Shown: positions 44,307 through 53,064 of the stretch, one piece after another
Numbering within the stretch: position 1 is the first letter of the stretch
How the letters are laid out: the number at the start of each line of letters is the position of its first letter
Source: Actinomycetes bacterium
GTDB lineage: Bacteria; Actinomycetota; Acidimicrobiia; Acidimicrobiales; Palsa-688
Length of the DNA: 64,000 nucleotides
Assembly (NCBI GenBank): GCA_021809105.1
Contig: JAKBAM010000008.1
Coordinates: 1 to 64,000 of the forward strand
Direction: 5' to 3'
Program-made: the position numbers and the translations under genes
Notes under the pieces: generated by a model
Seen by the model: the letters and a program-made list of their open reading frames with translations, nothing else
The model's database searches: none
Told to the model about the DNA's origin: nothing

Positions 44307-45503
44307 ATGAGCGGTCCGCTGGCGGGGGTGTCCATAGTCTCGATGGGAGGCCTGGGCCCCGGACCCTTCTGCGGCATGCTCCTCGGCGATCTCGGGGCCG
44401 ACGTCGTGCGCGTCGACCGGGTGAGCGACGTGGACCTCCCCCTCCCGGTGGACGCAGTGATGCGAAGGAGCCAGCGCTCGATCGCGGTAGATGTCAAGGA
44501 CCCCCGCGGGCGCCAGTTGGTGCTGGCCCTGGCCGGCCAGGCGGATGCTTTCGTCGACGTGTACCGCCCTCAGGTCGCCGAGCGGCTGGGCCTCGGGCCC
44601 GACGACCTCATGGCTGTCAACCCCCGCCTGGTGTACGCCCGCATGACCGGTTACGGCCAGGACGGCCCGTACGCGCAGATGGCCGGGCACGACATCGACT
44701 ACATCGCCCTGAGCGGGGCCCTCCACGCCATCGGGAGCCCTGACGCCCCGGTGCCTCCCCTCAACATCCTGGGTGACTTCGGAGGTGGTGGGATGCTCCT
44801 GGCACTCGGGTTGCTGAGCGGCATCCTGGAGAGCCGGCAGTCGGGGATCGGCCAGGTGGTGGATGTCTCGATGCTCGACGGCGCGGCCACGCTGATGGCG
44901 GTGTTCTACGGAATGCTCTCCCAGGGCACTTGGCAGGATCGCCGGCAGGCCAACGTCGTCGACGGCGCCGCCCACTTCTATCGCACCTACGAGACCGCAG
45001 ACGGCAAGCACATCGCCGTCGGCGCCTTGGAGCCCCAGTTCTACGAGGAGCTCTGCACCCGGCTGGGGGTCAGGCCGCCCCAGGACTACGACGATCCCCG
45101 TGACTGGGCCGCCCACGCAGAAGTGATGGCGGATCGCTTCCGCCAGAAGACCCGCGACGAATGGGAGCGCGAGGTGGTCACGCCGCAGTCCTGCGCGGCG
45201 CCGGTGCTGAGCATGACCGAAGCGCCCCAGCACCCGCAGAACCGGCACCGTCGGACATTCGTGGACGTCGACGGCGTCGTCCAGCCTGCGCCGGCACCGC
45301 GCTTCTCCCGTACCGCGCCGCGCCCTCCCGGCGGGCCGGCGCTACCGGGCAGCCACACCCGGGTGGTGCTGGAGGAGCTCGGGATGAGCGAGGACGACGT
45401 CAGCTCCCTCCTGGACGCCGGCGTGGTGCGAGAACGCGCCGCCGGCGACGTCGAGGCACCTACCGCCCCGCGCTCCACGACCACTGCACTGGAGGACCAT
45501 TGA
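44307..45503 (+). CDS. Alpha-methylacyl-CoA racemase-like protein (CaiB fold)
   Basis: This 398-residue CaiB/BaiF-fold protein has the racemase pattern AGHDIDYIALSGALHAIG with His128 and LNILGDFGGGG with Asp157, matching the known catalytic His and Asp of mycobacterial MCR. It interconverts the 2R and 2S forms of 2-methylacyl-CoA so that branched chains, including steroid and isoprenoid side chains, can be dehydrogenated. It sits in an operon with a thiolase and an enoyl-CoA hydratase-fold protein. The C-terminal 30 residues are an unusual tail beyond the normal 360-residue length. Confidence 0.9.
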   Translation: MSGPLAGVSIVSMGGLGPGPFCGMLLGDLGADVVRVDRVSDVDLPLPVDAVMRRSQRSIAVDVKDPRGRQLVLALAGQADAFVDVYRPQVAERLGLGPDDLMAVNPRLVYARMTGYGQDGPYAQMAGHDIDYIALSGALHAIGSPDAPVPPLNILGDFGGGGMLLALGLLSGILESRQSGIGQVVDVSMLDGAATLMAVFYGMLSQGTWQDRRQANVVDGAAHFYRTYETADGKHIAVGALEPQFYEELCTRLGVRPPQDYDDPRDWAAHAEVMADRFRQKTRDEWEREVVTPQSCAAPVLSMTEAPQHPQNRHRRTFVDVDGVVQPAPAPRFSRTAPRPPGGPALPGSHTRVVLEELGMSEDDVSSLLDAGVVRERAAGDVEAPTAPRSTTTALEDH

Positions 45504-45883
45504 CCGAGCCCGAAGATCTGCGAGCTGCCCGCGCCATGCGCCGCGCCATGCTCGGCGACGCGTACGTCGACAGCATGACCGCCGACCCCGATCCCGTGGC
45601 CCAGGAGTTCCAGGACTACCTGACGTCCATGGCGTGGGGGGTCTGGGCGCGCCAGGGCGCCCTGACTCCGCGCGACCGGAGCCTGTTGGTGATGGCGATG
45701 ACCGCCGCCCTCGGCCGGATGGAGGAGTTCCGCCTCCACGCGGGGAGCTCACCGCAGACCGGTGTCACCGACGAGGAGATGGACGAGCTGCTGTTCCAGA
45801 TTGCCGCTTACTGCGGGGCGCCCGCCGCGTTGGCCGCCAGGCGCGGGATCCGGGAAGTCCGAGCTGCCCGCGACGGGCAATGA
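45500..45883 (+). CDS. Carboxymuconolactone decarboxylase family protein
   Basis: This 127-residue protein has the all-helical CMD fold, with LTPRDRSLLVMAMTAALGRMEEFRLHA and DELLFQIAAYCGAPAAL, close to the PcaC type rather than the redox CxxC AhpD type, as no CxxC pair is present. The TTG start overlaps the stop of the racemase gene (TTGA) and has GGAGG 6 bp upstream. Its role in this CoA-ester operon is unclear. Decarboxylation or lactone opening of a ring-derived intermediate is possible. Confidence 0.85.
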   Translation: MTEPEDLRAARAMRRAMLGDAYVDSMTADPDPVAQEFQDYLTSMAWGVWARQGALTPRDRSLLVMAMTAALGRMEEFRLHAGSSPQTGVTDEEMDELLFQIAAYCGAPAALAARRGIREVRAARDGQ

Positions 45884-45920
45884 GCGCTGAGGGCATCGAG
45901 AGGCCCTGAGCTGCTCGGGT

Positions 45921-46376
45921 TCAGGGACGCGGTAGGGGTGCCTGCCTGGCCAGCCGGGAAAGCAGATCGATCAAGACCTTGCGATCATCGGCGCCGAGCA
46001 CGGCCAGGTACTTGTCCTCCGCTTCCACGCTGCTGGTCCAGCAGAGGGCGGCGATCCGCTTGCCTTCGTCGGTGAGGCGGGCGCGGACGATCCGGCCGTG
46101 GTTGGCGTCGGGGCGCCGCTCGACCAGTCCCCGGCGCTCCAGCGCCGTGAGGGCGAGGTGAGCGGCCTGGGGCGTGACCAGCAGCCGTCGCGCCAGCTGG
46201 GCGCCGGAGAGACCCGGCTCTTGCGCGAGCCGGTTGAGCGCGCCCACCTGTGTCGGAGTCACGCCCTGGTCGCGGATGGCCTCGCTCACCATGCGATGGC
46301 CATGGTGGAACACCCGCTTCAACAGCCAGAGGGCGTGCTCGGAATTCTGGATCGCGTCGATTCCGCTCGAGGTCAT
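45921..46376 (-). CDS. MarR family transcriptional regulator
   Basis: This 151-residue regulator has a winged helix at about residues 35-105 (TPTQVGALNRLA, GLSGAQLARRLLVTPQAAHLAL, ALERRGLVERRPDANHGRIVRARLT). ATG 46376 is preferred; the longer frame to 46499 starts close to the divergent gene and its extra residues are not family-like. The divergent neighbour is a luciferase-like oxidoreductase, 147 bp away, and is the likely target. No convincing operator palindrome was found in between. Confidence 0.88.
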   Translation of the reverse strand: MTSSGIDAIQNSEHALWLLKRVFHHGHRMVSEAIRDQGVTPTQVGALNRLAQEPGLSGAQLARRLLVTPQAAHLALTALERRGLVERRPDANHGRIVRARLTDEGKRIAALCWTSSVEAEDKYLAVLGADDRKVLIDLLSRLARQAPLPRP

Positions 46377-46523
46377 TTCCGGGCTACTGGCAATTGCGAG
46401 GCCGGGCTGAGCGCAAGTCGCGAAGGATATCACCAGGCATCGACGCGAGGGTCGGGCCGGGAGGCGCTCGGTGGCGGGCGCTAGGGTGATGCCAAGCACT
46501 TACCAACTTTGGAGGGACCGGGG

Positions 46524-47480
46524 ATGCGGATCGGCCTGATGATCGGCTCCGACACGGAGAGGGAGCGAGCGGAACGCCTGGCTGGGCTGATGGAGGACGT
46601 CCGGGCTGCCGAGCAGGCCGGGTTCAGCTCTTTGTGGGTTCCCCAGATCCCCGGCTATCTCGACGCAATGACCGCTATTGCGGTGGTGGGGCAGAGCACC
46701 GAGCGCATAGAGCTGGGGACGGCGGTGGTGCCGGTGCAAACCCGCTTGCCGATCGTCATGGCCCAGCAGGCACTCACGACTCAGATCGCCTGCCGTGGCC
46801 GCTTCACGCTGGGTCTCGGACCGTCGCACCATTGGATCGTCGAGGACCAATTCGGTCTGGTCTACGAACGCCCGGCTCATCTGGTGCGCAACTATCTGGA
46901 GGTCATCAACGCCGCGCTGGCCGGCCCCGGGCCGGTAGATGTGGAGAACGAGCTGTTCCGCGTCCACAGCCCGTTCGACGTGGCGGATGCGATGCCGATG
47001 CCTCTGCTGATCGCGGCGCTCGCACCCGTGATGTTGCGCATTGCAGGGGAGCACGCATCAGGAACGATCTTGTGGATGGCGGACGAGCGGGCCGTGGACG
47101 GGCACGTGGCGCCCCGGATCACCAAGGCTGCCACCGCTGCGGGCCGCCCGGCCCCCCGCATAGTCGGATGCGTGCCCGTGGCCCTCTGCCGCAACAGCGA
47201 GGTCGACGCGGTCCGCCAGTACGCCAGCAAGATGCTGGGTCATGCCGAGATGTCCCCCAACTACCTCCGCCTGCTGGAGCACGGAGACGCCGCCGACGTC
47301 GGGGACGTCCTGGCCGGCGGGGACGAGGCGGCGATCGTCGAACGGCTGCGCCGTTTCCGCGACGCCGGGGTGACGGACCTGGCGGCGAGGATCGTGCCGT
47401 TCGGACCGGACCGTGAGTCCCGCATCGAGTCACGACGGCGGACCCAGGAATACCTCGGCTCCCTCTGCCCGGAGCTATGA
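46524..47480 (+). CDS. Luciferase-like (LLM class) F420-type oxidoreductase
   Basis: This 318-residue TIM-barrel member of the luciferase superfamily starts MRIGLMIG at ATG 46524, preceded by GGAGGGA. Features are AGFSSLWVPQIPGYLDA, RIELGTAVVPVQTRLP, and RGRFTLGLGPSHHWI. The closest general group is F420-dependent. It is followed after 3 bp by a gene of unknown function, suggesting a shared transcript controlled by the divergent MarR. Confidence 0.87.
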   Translation: MRIGLMIGSDTERERAERLAGLMEDVRAAEQAGFSSLWVPQIPGYLDAMTAIAVVGQSTERIELGTAVVPVQTRLPIVMAQQALTTQIACRGRFTLGLGPSHHWIVEDQFGLVYERPAHLVRNYLEVINAALAGPGPVDVENELFRVHSPFDVADAMPMPLLIAALAPVMLRIAGEHASGTILWMADERAVDGHVAPRITKAATAAGRPAPRIVGCVPVALCRNSEVDAVRQYASKMLGHAEMSPNYLRLLEHGDAADVGDVLAGGDEAAIVERLRRFRDAGVTDLAARIVPFGPDRESRIESRRRTQEYLGSLCPEL

Positions 47481-47483
47481 GGC

Positions 47484-48233
47484 ATGCCTGACTTGGTGGG
47501 AACCCCCTCCGACGAGGTCCCCGGCATACTAGAGACGGGACGTTCCGACGTCACCACCGTGTTCGTGTCGATGTCGGGCCGCCACCCGGAGGGTAGAGAC
47601 GCTCATTACATCGAGTGGCACTCGCTCGACCACCGGCCCGAGCAACACCGGCTCTCGGCGCTGCGAGCCTCGCTGCGCCTGGTCTCGACACCCGGGTGCC
47701 GGGCCGCCCGGATGGCCAGCTCCGAGCGCTACGAGGCTGTTGACCACGTGATGAGCTATTTCTTCGCTGACGTCGCGGCCCTGGACGGATTCGTGGATCT
47801 GAGTGTCGGTCTGCGCAATGCAGGACGGACGCCCGAGCTACTGCCGCTGGTCGAGCGGGGCGTGTACACGCCGAGCGCCATGGAAGCGGCTCCTCGCATC
47901 AAGGCCGGCGCGGACGTGCTTCCCTGGTGGCCGGCACGAGGCGTGATCTTGCTGGTGGAGGCCGGCGAATCGCCGTTGGGAGCGCTCACCGATGTGGCTG
48001 GTGTCGGCGGGGCGTGGTCGGTCACCGGTTTGAATGTGGGCCCACCGAACACCACCACTGACAACAGCGGTATCCAGATCACCTACCTCTTCGTCGACGA
48101 CGAGCCGGAGGAGACGGCCGGGCGGCTCCGTCCCGCTTTGGAGAAGCGCTGGGCGGATGATGCCGTTGCGCCGCTCCTGGCCGCGCCGTTCCACACGATC
48201 GTCCCCTACGAGTGGGATCGCTACCTACCCTGA
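47484..48233 (+). CDS. Conserved protein of unknown function, copy 1 of a paralogous pair
   Basis: This 249-residue soluble protein is one I do not recognise at family level. It shares most of its sequence with the product of 49097-49879: MPDLVGTPSDEVP at the start, a conserved YIEWHSLDHRPEQHRL block near residue 43, GADVLPWWPARGV in the middle and AAPFHTIVPYEWDRYLP at the end. The EWH-x-LDH block and the two alternating strand/helix halves suggest two ferredoxin-like alpha/beta-barrel domains of the EthD/Dabb type. It lies 3 bp after the luciferase-like gene. The function is unknown. Confidence 0.78.
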   Translation: MPDLVGTPSDEVPGILETGRSDVTTVFVSMSGRHPEGRDAHYIEWHSLDHRPEQHRLSALRASLRLVSTPGCRAARMASSERYEAVDHVMSYFFADVAALDGFVDLSVGLRNAGRTPELLPLVERGVYTPSAMEAAPRIKAGADVLPWWPARGVILLVEAGESPLGALTDVAGVGGAWSVTGLNVGPPNTTTDNSGIQITYLFVDDEPEETAGRLRPALEKRWADDAVAPLLAAPFHTIVPYEWDRYLP

Positions 48234-48266
48234 GGTGATGTAGGCGGCGCCGACGAGACTGCTAGC

Positions 48267-49043
48267 TCATTCCCGCACTCCGATATCGGCGAGGATGTCC
48301 CCGATCCGCTCGAGGCTGCGGCGCAGGGCCGGCGGGTATGTCTCGGCCTCTATTCGAGGGCCGAGGATCTCCAGGTCGAAGGGGCCCTGGTAGCCGGCCT
48401 CGATCACCGTGGAGAGGAGGCGGCGCAACGGGATGTCGCCATCGCCGGGGACCGCCCGGTTGGGCGTGTCGAAGGTCCCCATGACGTAATCGCAGATCTG
48501 GACGAGCGCCACCGCATCCACGTGGCTCTCGATCAGTTTGTCGAAGTCCCGCTCGTACCAGCACGAGTAGAAGTCGACGACGACGCTGATACCGGCATCG
48601 CGTGCCAGGTCGATTGCATCCCGCAGCGAGTGCACGAAGCTGACATCGGTCCGCAGCGGGTTCGTCGGCTCTACGGCGAGCCGCACGCCGAGCTCGTCGG
48701 CCAGCGCCGCCAGAGGGGCGATGTCCTTGCAGAAAGAGGTGGCCGACTCCTCCCATGTGCGGTCAGTGGCCGGTCCGCTGCACACATATACGGTGCCGGC
48801 TCCCACCGCAGCGGCAAAGCGCAAGGACTCGGCTATGACGGTGTTCTCCGTCGAGATGTTGGAGACCCGAAGTCCGCTCTCGCTCACCAGCGCGACAGCC
48901 GCCTCCCAGCCCGCAGCGGCCAGCTTGGGTGAGATGAGCCCGACCTGTCGGACGCCGAGCTGGTGCCACATGGTGATGTCTTCGGACAACGACTGGTGTA
49001 GCGAGCTGAGGCTGTTCACCGAGATCCGGGGGTGCACCGACAC
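48267..49043 (-). CDS. Sugar phosphate isomerase/epimerase-like TIM-barrel protein
   Basis: This 258-residue TIM barrel of the xylose isomerase-like/AP endonuclease 2 group has RLAVEPTNPLRTD (metal Glu), ISVVVDFYSCWYER, ALVQICDYVMG, VPGDGDIPLRRLL and PFDLEILGPRI, giving the usual divalent-metal ligand set. Members isomerise or epimerise sugars, inosose or hydroxy acids. It sits between the two paralogous genes of unknown function and is transcribed in the same direction as the second copy. The start is a GTG at 49043 without a clear ribosome binding site. Confidence 0.83.
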   Translation of the reverse strand: MSVHPRISVNSLSSLHQSLSEDITMWHQLGVRQVGLISPKLAAAGWEAAVALVSESGLRVSNISTENTVIAESLRFAAAVGAGTVYVCSGPATDRTWEESATSFCKDIAPLAALADELGVRLAVEPTNPLRTDVSFVHSLRDAIDLARDAGISVVVDFYSCWYERDFDKLIESHVDAVALVQICDYVMGTFDTPNRAVPGDGDIPLRRLLSTVIEAGYQGPFDLEILGPRIEAETYPPALRRSLERIGDILADIGVRE

Positions 49044-49096
49044 GTTCGCGGACGATAACAGAGCCCAGCTTGTGCGGCGTCGGGATCACGAGCCGA

Positions 49097-49879
49097 TCAG
49101 GGTAGGTAGCGGCCCCAGTCGTAGCGAACAATGGTGTGGAACGGGGCGGCCAGCAGGGGGACGACGGAACCGTCCGCCCAGCGCTGCTCCAGTACAGGAC
49201 GAAGTTGTCGGCCTGTCTCGGCCGGATCGCCGTCCAAGAAGCAGTAGGTGATCTGCAGGCCCGTGTTGTCGGCGCTGGCGTAGGGAGGTTCGAGAGGAAT
49301 GCCTTTGCCCCACCAGGCCCCGGCCACTCCAGGGGTCTCGATCAGAGCAGATGCGGGCTCCTGCCCGCGCTCGACCAGTAGGTACACGCCGCGCGCCGGC
49401 CACCAGGGCAGCACATCGGCACCTACCTTGACGCGTGGGGCTGCGGCACTGCCGTCGAGCCCGTACGCGCCGCGCTCGAGCAACGGCATGCCGGGAATCT
49501 GCACGTCGACAGGCGCGCCACGGTTGTAAGGGTTGCGACCCACCTCTGCCATTGCCAGGTTGAGAGCGTCGAAGGCGTCCAGCCGATCGATGTCGTTGAA
49601 GAGGTACGTCATCACGTGGTCCACGGCTTCGTACCGCTTGTCCTCGGCCGCTCGGGCGCCACGGCACGCCGGGGTGGACACGAGGCGCAGCGAGGCCCGC
49701 AGGCAGGAGAGGCGATGTTGATCAGGCTGGTGGTCGAGCCCGTGCCACTCGATGTACTCGGCGTCGCGGCCTTGCGGGTGACGGGCGGAGAACGACACGA
49801 AGATGGTGGTGATATCCGTCCGACCGGTCGCCAGGATCTCGGGAACGTCGTCGGACGGTGTGCCTACGAGAGCTGGCAT
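49097..49879 (-). CDS. Conserved protein of unknown function, copy 2 of a paralogous pair
   Basis: This 260-residue protein is paralogous over its full length to that of 47484-48233, in opposite orientation. It shares ALVGTPSDDVPEIL, AEYIEWHGLDHQPDQHRL, GADVLPWWPARGV and AAPFHTIVRYDWGRYLP. Compared with copy 1 it has a short insertion around residues 115-130. It probably has two ferredoxin-like halves. ATG 49879 is chosen from the conserved N-terminus. It is divergent from the reductase at 49964. No function can be assigned. Confidence 0.78.
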   Translation of the reverse strand: MPALVGTPSDDVPEILATGRTDITTIFVSFSARHPQGRDAEYIEWHGLDHQPDQHRLSCLRASLRLVSTPACRGARAAEDKRYEAVDHVMTYLFNDIDRLDAFDALNLAMAEVGRNPYNRGAPVDVQIPGMPLLERGAYGLDGSAAAPRVKVGADVLPWWPARGVYLLVERGQEPASALIETPGVAGAWWGKGIPLEPPYASADNTGLQITYCFLDGDPAETGRQLRPVLEQRWADGSVVPLLAAPFHTIVRYDWGRYLP

Positions 49880-49963
49880 GGAGGTATCCTGGCATTTTGC
49901 GCCATCTGTCGACAACCGGCGGGGAAATGACGCCTGTGCCAGGCGAACAGGGGGAGAGTCGTG

Positions 49964-51004
49964 ATGGACAGCCGTCGTTATCGGGTCGTGCAATGGGCCA
50001 CCGGGAACATCGGTATGCATTCGTTGCGAGCAGTGATCCAGCATCCGACACTGGATCTGGTCGGCCTCTACGTGTATTCGGAGAGCAAGGCAGGCCAGGA
50101 TGCCGGGGAGTTGTGCGGCGTCGGGCCGGTGGGCGTCATTGCTACCAGTGACATCGAGGAGATCCTCGCCCAGAAAGCCGACTGCGTTCTCTACATGGCA
50201 GACCGAGTCGACCTCGACGTCTTGTGCCGGATCCTGGAGTCGGGGGCCAACGTGGTCGCCACCCGCAGCGAGCTGCACCGCGCCGCCAGCATGGAAGAAG
50301 GAATGCGGACGCGGATCGAAGCGGCCTGCCAGGCGGGTGGCACGTCGTTGCACAGCACCGGGTCGAGCCCAGGCTTTATCACCGAGGCGCTCCCGCTGGT
50401 ACTGGCGTCGCTGCAGCGCCGGCTCGACCGTTTGACCATCGAGGAGTTCGCGGACATGTCGTCGCGCAATTCCCCGGAGATGATCTTCGACCTGATGGGC
50501 TTCGGTCGCGATCCTTCCACCTTCGACGCGGGCGGCGTATCGCGCCACGGGGGCATGACCTTCGCTGCATCGCTCGGTGTCCTGGCCGACGCCATCTCCA
50601 TGCCGTTGGACGATGTGGTGACCGCCGGCGAGGTGGCGGTGGCCCGGGAGGGAGTCGACGTCGCCGCCGGCAGGGTGGAGGCTGGCACCGTAGCCGCACA
50701 GCGCATGGAGGTCACCGGAATGCACAACGGCCGGCCGTTGGTGACGTTCCGGGCCAACTGGTACCTCACGACCCGAGTGGAGCCGGCGTGGGACCTCCGG
50801 GGGACTGGCTGGCACGTCCTGCTCGAGGGCGACACGCCGCTCGACATCGACATCCACTTCCCGGTGCCTGAGGATCTGTGGGCGCAGACGTCGCCGGGTC
50901 TGACCGCTCACCGTCCCGTCAACGCCATCCCCTATGTCTGTGCCGCCGGACCCGGCATCCGTACGACTGCCGACCTGCCCTTGATCATCCCGACGCTCGG
51001 CTGA
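49964..51004 (+). CDS. DapB-N-like NAD(P)-dependent dehydrogenase (diaminopentanoate dehydrogenase-like)
   Basis: This 346-residue protein has an N-terminal Rossmann fold of the dihydrodipicolinate reductase type (YRVVQWATGNIGMHSLRA) followed by an alpha/beta domain with LHSTGSSPGFITEALPL. The group includes 2,4-diaminopentanoate dehydrogenase, and many actinobacterial members near CoA-ester pathways have no known substrate. ATG 49964 has GGGGAGAG 5 bp upstream; GTG 49961 is too close to that site. Confidence 0.82.
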   Translation: MDSRRYRVVQWATGNIGMHSLRAVIQHPTLDLVGLYVYSESKAGQDAGELCGVGPVGVIATSDIEEILAQKADCVLYMADRVDLDVLCRILESGANVVATRSELHRAASMEEGMRTRIEAACQAGGTSLHSTGSSPGFITEALPLVLASLQRRLDRLTIEEFADMSSRNSPEMIFDLMGFGRDPSTFDAGGVSRHGGMTFAASLGVLADAISMPLDDVVTAGEVAVAREGVDVAAGRVEAGTVAAQRMEVTGMHNGRPLVTFRANWYLTTRVEPAWDLRGTGWHVLLEGDTPLDIDIHFPVPEDLWAQTSPGLTAHRPVNAIPYVCAAGPGIRTTADLPLIIPTLG

Positions 51005-51064
51005 GGCCGGGCGGGCGACAGGCGGCCGACCTCCTAGGATCATCGGCCAAGTCCTCGGCTCACG

Positions 51065-51110
51065 GTGCAGGGGAGTCAGCGTGCAGAGGAGTTGGCGTGC
51101 AGGGAGCGAC
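51065..51110 (+). repeat. Tandem 16-bp repeat carrying ribosome binding sites and GTG codons
   Basis: Two and nearly three copies of a unit related to GTGCAGGGGAGTCAGC occur head to tail: 51065-51080, 51081-51096 and a 14-bp third copy 51097-51110. Each contains a GGAG-type site and each following unit begins with GTG. GTG 51081 and GTG 51111 are in the frame of the downstream dehydrogenase; the others are not. The element looks like a duplicated translation start region. Confidence 0.7.
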
Positions 51111-52001
51111 GTGGTAGCGACGGTAGGTGTCATAGGTCTGGGCAACATGGGGAGCGCTCTGGCCTCCAACTTGCTCGGAGCAGGTTTCGGCCTGGTTGCC
51201 TACGACGCGGCGGGCCCCGGCCGCGAGCCCGACGGCGCCGTGGCGGCCGGCGATGTGGCCGAGGTCGCCCGACTTGCGGATGTGGTCGTCTTCAGCCTCC
51301 CCGACGGTCGCGCCTCGGAGCAGGTGGCGAGGCAGATCGTCGATGCACCCGACCGGCGGGCCACCCACGTCGTGGACACGTCGACGATCGGTGTCGACGC
51401 AGCTGCGTCGGTGTCGGGGGTCCTCGGCGCGATCGGGGTGTCGTACCTCGACGCTCCGGTATCTGGGGGTGTGGCGGGCGCCCGCGCCCGGACCCTGGTC
51501 GTCATGTTCGCCGGCGACGACCAGGCCTGCGCCCATGTCGAGCCCGTCCTGGCCGGACTGAGCGACCGGCGCCACCGGGTCGGTGGCCGGCCCGGGATGG
51601 CACAAGCCCTCAAGCTGGCCAACAACTTCCTCTCTGCCACGGCCCTGGCCGCGACCAGCGAGGCGGTCAGCTTCGGTCTCTCGGTCGGCCTCGACATGGC
51701 CACGATGCTCCAGGTGCTAGACGCCGGGAGCGGCCAGAGCTCGGCGACGAGCGACAAGTTCCCCAAGCACGTCTTGACCGGACGCTATGCAGCAGGCTTC
51801 GCCAACTCCCTCATGGACAAGGATCTACGTCTATACCTCGGCGAGGTCGAGGGGCGTGGAGGACCCGCGGTGGTCGGCCGGACCACCGTCGCCCTGTGGG
51901 ACCAGTTCTCCGCGGCCGAACCCGGCGCCGACTTCACCGGCATCTTCCGCTTCATCGACCGGGGACGGGGCCGCCCGACCGCCGAGGATGCCGGGTCCTA
52001 G
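51111..52001 (+). CDS. NAD(P)-dependent 3-hydroxyisobutyrate dehydrogenase family protein
   Basis: This 296-residue beta-hydroxyacid dehydrogenase has VGVIGLGNMGSALASNLL at the N-terminus, LDAPVSGGVAGA (substrate-binding DxPVSGG) and ALKLANNFLSA with the catalytic lysine. It oxidises a 3-hydroxy acid such as 3-hydroxyisobutyrate, a valine-type branched acid. GTG 51111 has AGGGAG 4 bp upstream; GTG 51081 in the same frame also has a site, because both lie in a tandem repeat. It is probably in one transcript with the 49964 gene. Confidence 0.9.
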   Translation: MVATVGVIGLGNMGSALASNLLGAGFGLVAYDAAGPGREPDGAVAAGDVAEVARLADVVVFSLPDGRASEQVARQIVDAPDRRATHVVDTSTIGVDAAASVSGVLGAIGVSYLDAPVSGGVAGARARTLVVMFAGDDQACAHVEPVLAGLSDRRHRVGGRPGMAQALKLANNFLSATALAATSEAVSFGLSVGLDMATMLQVLDAGSGQSSATSDKFPKHVLTGRYAAGFANSLMDKDLRLYLGEVEGRGGPAVVGRTTVALWDQFSAAEPGADFTGIFRFIDRGRGRPTAEDAGS

Positions 52002-52043
52002 GCGGCCGCAGGCTTCAGGGCCAGGGGGTCGCCTATCCCGGGC

Positions 52044-52958
52044 CTAGCTCTGGGGGCTGGCCGCCCGCGCCTTGTCCTTGAGGGCGGGGACCACCGGCGC
52101 GGCGTCGCGCCAATTGGGCACGCCGTCTTCTGGGAGAGCTGCGGGCATCCTGTTGTCGTGGACCTGCGCCCAGTGCGAGTGGTTGAGCTCGTGAAGCGTG
52201 AAGCAGGCCTGCAGGGCGTTGTAGAAGCCCATGTTGTCGACGCTCTGGTTGACCGACTCCTTGATCAGCAGTGACGTCATGGAGGGCAGCTTGGCGATCC
52301 GCTTGGCGAACTCCAAAGTCTGCTCGTCGAGATCGTCGAGCGGGAAGACCTTCGTGACCATGCCGAGGGCGTGCGCCTCGTCGACCTCGAGAGCGTCGCC
52401 GGTCAGGAGCAGCTCCTTGGCCTTGCGGGGTCCGAGCTCCCAGGGGTGGGCGAAGTACTCGAGGCCGCACATCCCGAGCCGGGCGCCCACCACGTCGGCG
52501 AACCGAGTGCCCTCGGCGGCGATGATCAGATCACAGGCCCACATCAGCATCAGAGCTGCTGCGTAGACCTCGCCGTGCACCTGCGCGATGGTGACCTTGC
52601 GAAGGTTCCGCCAGCGAAGCGTGTTCTGGTAGAAGTAGTGCCATTCCTGGAGCATCAGCCGCTCCGCCCCCACCTTGGTCCCGCCCTGCATGGTGTAGGA
52701 GGGGTGCTGGCCCGGTCCCGGGGTGTACTCGGCCACCGAGTCCTTGGTGCCCATGTCGTGGCCGGAAGAGAACATCGATCCCTTCCCGCGCAGCACCACC
52801 ACCCTGACCTCGTCGTCGGCCTCCGCCTCGAGGAACGCCTCACCCAGCTCGACGAGCAACCCCCGGTTTTGAGCATTCCTGGCGTCGGGCCGGTTGAGGG
52901 TGATCCGGGCGATCCGCCCATCCTCCAGGGTCTCGTAGTCGAGGTACTTGCGGGTCAT
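52044..52958 (-). CDS. Enoyl-CoA hydratase/isomerase family protein, lacking hydratase Glu pair
   Basis: This 304-residue crotonase-fold protein is longer than usual, with an insertion after SGHDMGTKD. The oxyanion-hole region GSMFSSGHDM and AQVHGEVYAAALMLMWACDLI are present, but the first catalytic Glu position is occupied by Ala and the second region reads ADVVGARLGMCG without Glu. The long C-terminal part ends in an Ala/Lys-rich tail. Chemistry other than simple hydration is likely. It is convergent with the hydroxyacid dehydrogenase gene. Confidence 0.86.
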   Translation of the reverse strand: MTRKYLDYETLEDGRIARITLNRPDARNAQNRGLLVELGEAFLEAEADDEVRVVVLRGKGSMFSSGHDMGTKDSVAEYTPGPGQHPSYTMQGGTKVGAERLMLQEWHYFYQNTLRWRNLRKVTIAQVHGEVYAAALMLMWACDLIIAAEGTRFADVVGARLGMCGLEYFAHPWELGPRKAKELLLTGDALEVDEAHALGMVTKVFPLDDLDEQTLEFAKRIAKLPSMTSLLIKESVNQSVDNMGFYNALQACFTLHELNHSHWAQVHDNRMPAALPEDGVPNWRDAAPVVPALKDKARAASPQS

Positions 52959-53064
52959 GCGCGACTCCTTCGGCTGGTGCGGTGTGGTGACGCCCGACGG
53001 CTATGACCCCCTGGCTACGCCGAGAATCCTAGGGGTGGCTGCGCCCCCGGCGCTAACTGCCTGC

